6,832 nt of DNA from Sedimentisphaerales bacterium (GTDB lineage: Bacteria; Planctomycetota; Phycisphaerae; Sedimentisphaerales; Anaerobacaceae). Below are positions 1 to 5,584 of this stretch, piece after piece. Made by a program: the position numbers and the translations under genes. The stretch's first letter is position 1. Each line of letters opens with the position of its first letter. The notes beneath the pieces were generated by a model. It saw only the letters and a program-made list of their open reading frames with translations, ran no database searches and had not been told where the DNA came from. The stretch is taken from contig DAOVMB010000132.1 in NCBI GenBank assembly GCA_030630905.1, positions 1 through 6,832 of the forward strand. The letters run 5' to 3'.

Positions 1-982
1 CGATATATGCAACGATTTCACTGGGCCTGGCTTCGGCTATCGCAATGATAGGTTCGCCGGCGGTGACGGCTTCGCCGGGCCGTCCCATTATCCTTTCCCC
101 GGGTCTGCGCATCAAAGCCTCATTCGCCTGCTGCTGGACCGGGATTACCACACCATCGATTGGAGCTTTCAACTCTAAGCTCTCACGAGCCTTCAGTGCC
201 TCAAGCTGAGCAAGCACCCCGTCCATGAGGCGTTCCTGGACAGCTATCTGTTTGCGTATCACATCCAGAGCATCATCTACAGAAGGATTAAAAGGAAGAC
301 TCTTGGCATATTCATCACGTCGTTGCCGGGCCTGTACTAAATCGCTCTTGGCCTGCTCAAGCAAATTCTCGTTTTCCTCGACTTTTTTTGCAAGAGCGTT
401 GTATTGGACCTGGGCCTTCTCCTGTTCGTAGGGGGCGAGGGCTTTCTGCTCCACGAGGTTATGGACAATCTTTGCTTCTATAGCCAGGTCATCTAAAACA
501 ATTCGGTCGGATGCGATCTGTGACCGCAGACTCAGGATTTGAATTCTGGCATTTTCGATATCTATGTCAAACGTCCTCATACGCGCGATGCGGCTGATTA
601 CACGATCAGACTCCTCGGCCAGCAGGGTCTCCTGAGTCGGGACTAACTGGGCCGACAGATGTTCGATTTCCGCTAAAATCGTATCCAATTGTGTTTGCAA
701 TTCGATTCGAGGCTGTTCGTTATCGAGGACGGTATTGACGATTGCAACTGTTTGCCCCTTCTTTACATTTTCGAATAGTTTGACGGGGACGGTTTTAAGC
801 CTGGCTGCGCAGTTTACAGAAACATGAACCACCGGGCTCCGAGCCATGCCGACAATTTCAAAACGTTGTGAGCGGCGGGTAAAAAGTCCGATTATACATG
901 CCACCGCCCCTAACCACACCAGAATAGGAAGGAGGTGCAGACGCAAACGAAACGGATAATTTTTAAGACTTATCCTTTTCAT
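1..982 (-). CDS. HlyD-family periplasmic adaptor (membrane fusion protein), C-terminus missing
   Basis: This is a partial gene: 327 codons are visible, starting at an ATG at 982 and running off the left edge. Residues 1-15 are basic, followed by one membrane segment at about 16-35, giving an inner-membrane anchor with a periplasmic body. Residues 50-84 look like the first half of a biotinyl/lipoyl-like domain (ending VKKGQTVAIVNT). Residues about 92-268 are rich in Glu, Gln, Leu and Ala and should form the long alpha-helical hairpin. The second lipoyl half begins at 270 with the family motif LKAPIDGVV and resumes at 303-316 (GEAVTAGEPIIAIA). Between these halves lies an unusual stretch with two RPGE/RPGE-like units (293-304). 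Such adaptors link an inner-membrane transporter to an outer-membrane channel; no transporter is visible here. The start is supported by GGAGG at 993-997, 10 nt upstream and inside the end of the preceding gene, from which it is 5 nt away. The family call is firm, the substrate unknown. Confidence 0.85.
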   Translation of the reverse strand, partial: MKRISLKNYPFRLRLHLLPILVWLGAVACIIGLFTRRSQRFEIVGMARSPVVHVSVNCAARLKTVPVKLFENVKKGQTVAIVNTVLDNEQPRIELQTQLDTILAEIEHLSAQLVPTQETLLAEESDRVISRIARMRTFDIDIENARIQILSLRSQIASDRIVLDDLAIEAKIVHNLVEQKALAPYEQEKAQVQYNALAKKVEENENLLEQAKSDLVQARQRRDEYAKSLPFNPSVDDALDVIRKQIAVQERLMDGVLAQLEALKARESLELKAPIDGVVIPVQQQANEALMRRPGERIMGRPGEAVTAGEPIIAIAEARPSEIVAYI

Positions 983-987
983 CAAGC

Positions 988-1686
988 CTAAACCTCCAGC
1001 AGCTTTTCCTGCATTGTCAGGCTTATGTTCTCAAGGCCCTCGACTTTTTGCAACTCGGATAACATTTGTTGGTTTCCCTCAACATTTCGTATCATCAACT
1101 GATAGGCATATTCAACTTCGGAGACGCCGAAGCCGCTGTCCTGCGCCGATATGAGGGTATAACTGCCGCAGAAGCGTCTGAGGATAGTGGGAATCGGGCT
1201 TTCGGGTCCAATATGGCCTCTAACAGTAAACCGTAAGAAACCGTTATGTGGTTGATGTGTTCCGAAACTTGTCACATACAGATATATGATTATCAGGCAC
1301 AGAATAACCGTCCCGATGATAGCGACGGCGTATCGCTGAGAGCCTGCCGCCATGCCAACTACCAGTGAGCAAAAAATGAAGGCTATGTCCCTCGTATCTT
1401 TAATGATGTTACGAAAACGTATAATCGCTAAAGCGCCCATTAATCCGACAGCGGTGATGATACTGGTGCCGATGACAGCCATGACCATTGCTACGACAAC
1501 TGTGATTAGAATCAGCGATTGCACAAACGACCTTGAATAAGACATGCCGCTGTGAGTGAAGTAATAAACCCAGGCCAGAGCTTGTCCGAGAACAAAGGCC
1601 AGCAATAGAGACAAAAGAATTGCCTCAGGTGTAAAAAGTCCCCCGGACGAGGGAGTGCCTTCCAATATTTGCCACATTCTATCCAT
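988..1686 (-). CDS. DUF4956 family membrane protein
   Basis: This 232-residue protein has a membrane N-terminal half and a soluble C-terminal half. Hydrophobic segments lie at about 21-43, 53-77, 100-117 and 120-140, with a partly hydrophobic stretch at 78-90. The segment GLMGALAIIRFRN followed by IKDTRDIAFIF and VVGMAAG (81-115) is the hallmark of DUF4956. Residues about 150-232 look like a small alpha/beta domain facing the cytoplasm (inference). The reading frame is open upstream to 1809, but starting there would overlap the VTC gene by 118 bases and add 41 residues without a family motif. The ATG at 1686, 5 nt after the VTC stop, is preferred; it lacks a clear Shine-Dalgarno sequence, which suggests translational coupling. 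A second ATG three codons on, at 1677, is possible. DUF4956 genes often sit beside VTC polyphosphate-polymerase genes; the biochemical function is unknown. Confidence 0.88.
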   Translation of the reverse strand: MDRMWQILEGTPSSGGLFTPEAILLSLLLAFVLGQALAWVYYFTHSGMSYSRSFVQSLILITVVVAMVMAVIGTSIITAVGLMGALAIIRFRNIIKDTRDIAFIFCSLVVGMAAGSQRYAVAIIGTVILCLIIIYLYVTSFGTHQPHNGFLRFTVRGHIGPESPIPTILRRFCGSYTLISAQDSGFGVSEVEYAYQLMIRNVEGNQQMLSELQKVEGLENISLTMQEKLLEV

Positions 1687-1691
1687 AATTA

Positions 1692-2444
1692 CTAAAACGT
1701 TAATTGGGGTACATAAAACTCTAATAAACGTGAGTCTGTTATTGACGACCCGAACTTTGAAATTGATCGCGCCTGTAAGTTGAAATACCTGGCCATTTGG
1801 CTCAGCCATGCAGGGTAACGATCAGTAAACTTGATCTCTAAAATAACTCCGCCCAACGTGAAGGGATTCCGCTGCCAGCCACTTCCGCCAAGCCTGACTT
1901 CCGGCCGGTTTGTAACGCAATACGCCAACTCTCGATCAAAGGTTACCCTTACTCTATTTTCTGAATTTCCTTCGAATGCCTGACGCATGTACCGGATAAG
2001 CACTATAGGCTTGGCCGCGATGCTTTTCATATATAATTGGAACTGGTTGATTGTGTCTATATCGGCAGTATAATTTTGTGGAGGCAGAGACAAGCCTGCA
2101 AGCAAGGTCGGTACGTCGCGATCCATAACTCGTGCCCTGCTTTTGTTAATAATAGTATTTATCCGCCGTTTGATTTCAAAAAAGCGAGGATAGTCCGGCT
2201 CATCGGTATAACTGCGGATACGCAGCTTAAAGCGGTTTTTATGCCCTCTTAAACTTTCCTGGCAAAGTTGCAGATTCTCCGAATCCAAATAAAGACTCAC
2301 GATCGGATAGTCACCGCTTCTCTGTAATTTACAATACCGGTCCACTTCTAAGTATGGTTTGACAAACTGTGCGATCGCTATGGCTTGTGACTCGTTGAGG
2401 TGATATTTTAACTCATGGCGGCATGAAAGAGTACGGTCGGCCAA
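1692..2444 (-). CDS. VTC-domain (polyphosphate polymerase-like) protein
   Basis: This 250-residue soluble protein belongs to the VTC domain family, relatives of the catalytic domain of the yeast polyphosphate polymerase Vtc4, which builds polyphosphate from ATP inside a basic tunnel. Visible family signatures are RHELKY (9-14), SLYLDSE (50-56), the basic strand KNRFKLRIRSY (69-79), FFEIKRR (88-94), KSRARV (101-106), IRYMRQAF (150-157), VRVTFDREL (165-173), LEIKF (202-206), YPAWL (210-214) and SISKFG (228-232). Nearly all expected Arg, Lys and Glu positions are present, so catalysis is plausible, although the polymerase activity of bacterial members is inferred by homology. There is no ATG: the chosen start is a TTG at 2444 that leaves eight residues before the first motif. 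The frame stays open to 2531, with AAGGAAG at 2526-2532 sitting 6 nt before an ATA, so a 275-residue form from a rare start cannot be excluded. It is the first gene of the operon with DUF4956 and HlyD. Confidence 0.83.
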   Translation of the reverse strand: MADRTLSCRHELKYHLNESQAIAIAQFVKPYLEVDRYCKLQRSGDYPIVSLYLDSENLQLCQESLRGHKNRFKLRIRSYTDEPDYPRFFEIKRRINTIINKSRARVMDRDVPTLLAGLSLPPQNYTADIDTINQFQLYMKSIAAKPIVLIRYMRQAFEGNSENRVRVTFDRELAYCVTNRPEVRLGGSGWQRNPFTLGGVILEIKFTDRYPAWLSQMARYFNLQARSISKFGSSITDSRLLEFYVPQLTF

Positions 2445-2656
2445 TTCGATTGGTTTTTTTGCCGTATCCGTTTTGCTTTTTACCTTAATAGAACTATAAT
2501 TTTCCGTTGAAGTTTTTATCGTGATCTTCCTTCAAACTTTACGATCGTCGTTATCTCACCATTGAGTATTAAAAGACACTGAAATTACTGACTCATTTTC
2601 TATCTAATTACAAGCATCTATCTTTATTATCGGACACACCTCATGCCTTGGGATTC

Positions 2657-2694
2657 GCAAAGCTAACTTTCGGCTCTGTTAGTCCTGCTTTTGC
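2657..2694 (-). other. Possible structured leader RNA element of the VTC operon
   Basis: Read on the minus strand, GCAAAAG pairs with CTTTGC (one bulged base), and inside it CTAAC pairs with GTTAG, with a 5-nt bulge CAGGA on one side and a 10-nt loop AGAGCCGAAA. The following sequence has GGC, which could pair with GCC in the loop, and GTCC, which could pair with GGAC in the bulge and stem, so alternative folds are possible. It lies about 30-65 nt into the transcript predicted from the promoter at 2729-2758. I do not recognise a known RNA family. The pairing is seen in the sequence; a regulatory role is inference. Confidence 0.3.
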
Positions 2695-2728
2695 ATTATT
2701 TATAATATTCAAACAGATTATCTTATCT

Positions 2729-2758
2729 ATTCTAACATATTTAGATTGGTTAAGTCAA
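2729..2758 (-). promoter_or_regulatory. Sigma70-type promoter for the VTC-DUF4956-HlyD operon
   Basis: On the minus strand, TTGACT (2758-2753) is followed after 18 bp by TAGAAT (2734-2729); each matches the consensus at five of six positions. The predicted transcript starts near 2722, about 278 nt before the chosen TTG start of the VTC gene. Confidence 0.45.
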
Positions 2759-2817
2759 TACTATTTTAATACCCAATATTTATATGATGTTAGTAATTTC
2801 GATTTGACGGTTTTTAC

Positions 2818-2846
2818 TTGACTGTGCCGTGTTACTCCTATTAAAT
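2818..2846 (+). promoter_or_regulatory. Candidate promoter for hom
   Basis: TTGACT (2818-2823) is followed after 17 bp by TTAAAT (2841-2846), a weak -10 box matching four of six positions. The leader would be about 155 nt. An alternative -10 TATGAT lies at 2783-2788 but has no good -35 box. This is inference from consensus only. Confidence 0.3.
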
Positions 2847-3007
2847 CCATATTCGGATCGTTTTTTTCGAAAATGTGCTCCCGATAAACCGTGAGTTGAA
2901 TATCTGGTTTCTTTTGTAGCTTCCTGCTTCTATGGTGGCGGATTTGCCTCCGGAGAGAAAGGGCTGGGGGCGAGAACTTGATGTGGGAATAACAGGAAAT
3001 ATTATTT

Positions 3008-4330
3008 ATGGCTGAACGGATTGTAAAAGTTGGACTTGTCGGTTTTGGTACTGTAGGCACTGGCGTTGCAAAGCTCATAGCCGAAAATGCAGATTCAATA
3101 GCAGTCAGGACCGGTATTCGTTTGAAGCTTGCCTGCGTTGTCGATATAGACATGATGTCTGTACGTCCGGTAAAACTGCCTGATGGTATCCTCACCGATG
3201 ATCTGAATAGATTATTAAGCGATGATACTATTCAAATAGGTGTTGAGACTATCGGCGGGACAGATATGGCAAGGAATATCCAACTCAAGATGCTTGAGGC
3301 GGGCAAAGATGTGGTTACTGCCAATAAAGCTCTTCTGGCTGAATATGGTAATGAGCTTTACAGGGTCGCTCAAAAAAACGGACGCTGTATAGCCTTTGAA
3401 GCAAGTTGTGCAGGGGGAATACCTGTTGTCTCCGCCATTCGAACAGGATTAGCGGCGAATAATATCACCGCGATGTTTGGAATCGTAAATGGGACTTGCA
3501 ATTACATCCTCTCGAATATGACCTCTAAAAACGAAGATTTTTGCGAGGCCTTAACTCAAGCACAGGAAAAAGGTTATGCCGAAGCAGACCCAACGCTGGA
3601 TATCAGCGGGGGTGACAGTGCCCACAAACTGGCTATCTTAGGTTCCATAGCTTTCGGATGCGAAATTGCACTAGAAGACATCTATGTCGAGGGCATTGAG
3701 GGCATTTCGATAAGTGATATTCGTTATGGTACTGAGATGGGTTATTGTCTGAAATTGTTGGCTATTGGGCAGAAAGACGAACAAAACAGGATTTCGCTGC
3801 GTGTGCATCCTTCTTTTATAGCCAGGGATAACGCATTGGCCCGTGTAGAAGGTCCGTTCAATGCTGTCAGTATATTCGGCAGTGCTGTTGGACAGGTAAC
3901 GTATTATGGTCGAGGTGCTGGAATGATGCCTACTGCAAGCGCAATTGTAGCAGACATTATTGATGTCGCTCTGGGCAACTCCGCGACTACTTTTCGTCAA
4001 TTGAATCTGCGGCCCAGAAGCGAAACAGCCCCATTTATAGAGAAAATTGATAATATAGTAAGCAGGTTTTACATTAGAATAATGTGCAAGGACCGGCCGG
4101 GTGTTATCGCTCAATGGAGCAAGGTGCTTGCCGACCATCAAATAAGCATTTCCGGCGCCATTCAGCACGAAGGAAAAGGCCCGGAAAATACTGTACCGGT
4201 GGTAATCGCAACACACCCTACAATGCAGAAAAACATCACCATTGCGTTGGAAGACATGGAAAAACTTGATGTTATTGGTGGAAAACCGGTTTGTATAAGA
4301 ATCGTAGACATTCCGGAGGACAAGGATTGA
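3008..4330 (+). CDS. hom: Homoserine dehydrogenase with C-terminal ACT domain
   Basis: This 440-residue cytoplasmic enzyme reduces aspartate 4-semialdehyde to homoserine with NAD(P)H, the branch step to threonine and methionine. The N-terminal Rossmann fold has GFGTVGTG at 12-19, and VTANKALLA at 103-111 closes the nucleotide domain. The catalytic domain has IVNGTCNYIL (159-168) and GYAEADPTLDISGGDSAHK (189-207). Glu192, Asp198, Asp203 and Lys207 fit the spacing of the yeast active-site set Glu208/Asp214/Asp219/Lys223, so the enzyme should be active. Residues about 355-432 form an ACT domain (KDRPGVIAQWSKVLADHQISI), as in long bacterial Hom proteins regulated by threonine. Length is typical of that class. 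The ATG follows AGGA at 2994-2997 by 10 nt. It is the first gene of a threonine-pathway cluster; its stop overlaps the start of the next gene, indicating co-translation. No odd features were seen. Confidence 0.96.
   Translation: MAERIVKVGLVGFGTVGTGVAKLIAENADSIAVRTGIRLKLACVVDIDMMSVRPVKLPDGILTDDLNRLLSDDTIQIGVETIGGTDMARNIQLKMLEAGKDVVTANKALLAEYGNELYRVAQKNGRCIAFEASCAGGIPVVSAIRTGLAANNITAMFGIVNGTCNYILSNMTSKNEDFCEALTQAQEKGYAEADPTLDISGGDSAHKLAILGSIAFGCEIALEDIYVEGIEGISISDIRYGTEMGYCLKLLAIGQKDEQNRISLRVHPSFIARDNALARVEGPFNAVSIFGSAVGQVTYYGRGAGMMPTASAIVADIIDVALGNSATTFRQLNLRPRSETAPFIEKIDNIVSRFYIRIMCKDRPGVIAQWSKVLADHQISISGAIQHEGKGPENTVPVVIATHPTMQKNITIALEDMEKLDVIGGKPVCIRIVDIPEDKD
4315..4320 (+). promoter_or_regulatory. 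Ribosome-binding site deciding the TTG start of the ApgM-like gene
   Basis: GGAGGA lies inside the 3' end of hom. Its GGAGG core is 7 nt before the TTG at 4327, ideal spacing for initiation there. The TTG overlaps the hom stop TGA (4328-4330) by two bases, a classic coupled junction. The upstream in-frame TTG at 4291 has no comparable site. Confidence 0.8.
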
Positions 4331-5517
4331 CTACAAAATATGTAATAATTATTCCTGACGGCGCAGCGGATGAACCGCTTGAGCAATTCGCCGGAGAAAC
4401 AGTCCTTGAAGCTGCTGAAATCCCCTATATGGATAAAATTAGCACCTTAGGCAGGCAGGGTCTTGTCCGGACGGTTCCTGATGGTATGGAACCCGGCAGC
4501 GATGTGGCTCAAATGAGTTTATTAGGCTATGACCCTTTGCGGTATTATTCCGGCAGGGCGCCGATCGAGGCGGTAGCGCGTAATATCAAATTATCTTTGG
4601 AAGACTGGGTTTTCAGGTGCAATTTAGTTACGATTGCCGACGGAAAAATGGCAGACCATAGTGCCGGGCATATCTCTACTGTAGAGGCCGGCAATTTAAT
4701 AAAAGAGCTTGCCGAGCAGTTCGGCAACGAGCAGATTATTTTTCATACGGGTGTAAGCTACAGACACTTGTTGGTTTTCAAAGGTATCAATTTCGATGTT
4801 CAGACATATCCTCCTCATGATTATATCGGTAAGGCGATAGATAAGATCTTGCCCCGCGGCAAAGGCGCCGAACTTCTGATCGACTTGATGGCTCGTTCAC
4901 AACAGCTTTTCACCAATCATGACATTAACAAAGTTCGAAGAGACCTCGGAGAAAATCAGGTCAGCTCTATTTGGCTTTGGGGACAGGGCAAAAAAGCCCA
5001 ACTGGAACGGTTCCGGAAGCGCTTTGGAATCAAGGGCGCTGCTATCACCGCCGTGGACCTCGTGAGAGGTTTGGCAAAATTGATCGGCTTCGACTTGATT
5101 GATGTGCCTGGCGCTACCGGTTTTATCGATACGAACTATCAGGGCAAGGCTTCTGCCGCAATCGAGGCGCTTGATGAGTATGACATCGTTTTTGTCCATA
5201 TAGAGGCGCCTGATGAGGCATCTCACAGTGGCAATGTCGAGATGAAGAAAAAGGCTATCGAGCAGGTCGATAAACATATTGTCGGGCCTGTGCTTGAGGC
5301 CCTGCAGAAACATGAAAGTTGGCGGATACTCGTCATGCCGGATCATCCGACCCCGGTCCGAACCTGTGCTCACTCAGCCGAGCCGGTGCCGTTTGCAATG
5401 GCGGGCGACAGCGTCAGCGGCATCCTGCATACCACATTCGGCGAGACGAATGCCGCCAAATCGGGATTCAGAATAGATAACGGCTTTGAGCTGATGGAGT
5501 ATTTCCTAAAAAGCTAA
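4327..5517 (+). CDS. apgM: ApgM-family cofactor-independent phosphoglycerate mutase, proposed homoserine kinase
   Basis: This 396-residue protein belongs to the alkaline-phosphatase-superfamily branch of archaeal-type 2,3-bisphosphoglycerate-independent phosphoglycerate mutases. Expected metal and catalytic residues are visible: PDG with Asp11; Ser58 in PGSDVAQMSLLGYDP (56-70), the phospho-acceptor serine position; Asp296 and His300 in APDEASHSGN; Asp339-His340 in MPDHPTP; and His349 in CAHSAEPVPF. The family contains true mutases and a subgroup proposed, from gene clustering, to be an alternative homoserine kinase making O-phosphohomoserine. Lying between hom and lysC, with no conventional GHMP-type thrB visible, this gene fits the second role; the activity remains inference. 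The TTG start at 4327 is chosen because of the strong site at 4315-4320 and because the family usually begins just before the (K)YVIIIPDG strand. A longer form from the TTG at 4291 would add 12 residues without family similarity. Confidence 0.9.
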   Translation: MTTKYVIIIPDGAADEPLEQFAGETVLEAAEIPYMDKISTLGRQGLVRTVPDGMEPGSDVAQMSLLGYDPLRYYSGRAPIEAVARNIKLSLEDWVFRCNLVTIADGKMADHSAGHISTVEAGNLIKELAEQFGNEQIIFHTGVSYRHLLVFKGINFDVQTYPPHDYIGKAIDKILPRGKGAELLIDLMARSQQLFTNHDINKVRRDLGENQVSSIWLWGQGKKAQLERFRKRFGIKGAAITAVDLVRGLAKLIGFDLIDVPGATGFIDTNYQGKASAAIEALDEYDIVFVHIEAPDEASHSGNVEMKKKAIEQVDKHIVGPVLEALQKHESWRILVMPDHPTPVRTCAHSAEPVPFAMAGDSVSGILHTTFGETNAAKSGFRIDNGFELMEYFLKS

Positions 5518-5584
5518 AGTCTATTGACCGTCCAAGCCAAATCTATTAGACTGATATAAAAGGATACATAGTAACAGGTTAATT
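5518..5584 (+). promoter_or_regulatory. apgM-lysC spacer with an inverted repeat and a weak promoter-like pair
   Basis: AGTCTA (5518-5523) is exactly complementary in inverted order to TAGACT (5547-5552), with 23 nt between. The same right arm could serve as a -10 box (four of six matches) 17 bp after TTGACC (5524-5529), so a secondary promoter for lysC is possible. No T-run follows, so this is not a convincing terminator. AGG at 5576-5578 is the weak ribosome-binding site of lysC. The functional reading is speculative. Confidence 0.25.

Larger units (their letters stand above)
2445..3007. other. Divergent intergenic region, no gene seen
   Basis: This 563-base stretch separates the VTC operon (leftward) from hom (rightward). 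The part from 2445 to about 2860 is AT-rich; the last 70 bases before hom (about 2930-3000) are richer in G. Reading frames crossing it have no recognisable protein features, and the longest merely shadows the start of hom. It holds candidate promoters for both directions, a compound hairpin that would be transcribed leftward, and a G-rich leader for hom with a small CGGA/TCCG hairpin (2939-2942 with 2949-2952). No T-box, SAM or c-di-GMP riboswitch consensus was recognised. Confidence 0.7.

Noticed and set aside
225..431. Plus-strand frame of 68 codons inside the HlyD gene
   Set aside because: Ser/Arg/Cys-rich composition with no motif, fully antisense to the coiled-coil region of the HlyD gene.
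1687..1809. 41-codon N-terminal extension of the DUF4956 protein
   Set aside because: It lies entirely within the VTC coding region (118 coding bases overlap), lacks a ribosome-binding site and any family similarity; the start at 1686 is far more likely.
2640..2700. CGCAAAGCTAA on the plus strand recalls the conserved core of the c-di-GMP-I (GEMM) riboswitch
   Set aside because: The required upstream CAAACC, GNRA-loop hairpin and downstream receptor segment are missing, and the better promoter reads the other strand. I treat the resemblance as chance.
2850..3007. T-box or amino-acid attenuator in the hom leader
   Set aside because: No T-box AGGGTGG core, no Thr-rich leader peptide and no terminator hairpin with a T-run is visible.
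2761..3195. Minus-strand reading frame of 144 codons across the hom upstream region
   Set aside because: It overlaps the well-supported start of hom, has no recognisable domain, and looks like a shadow frame.
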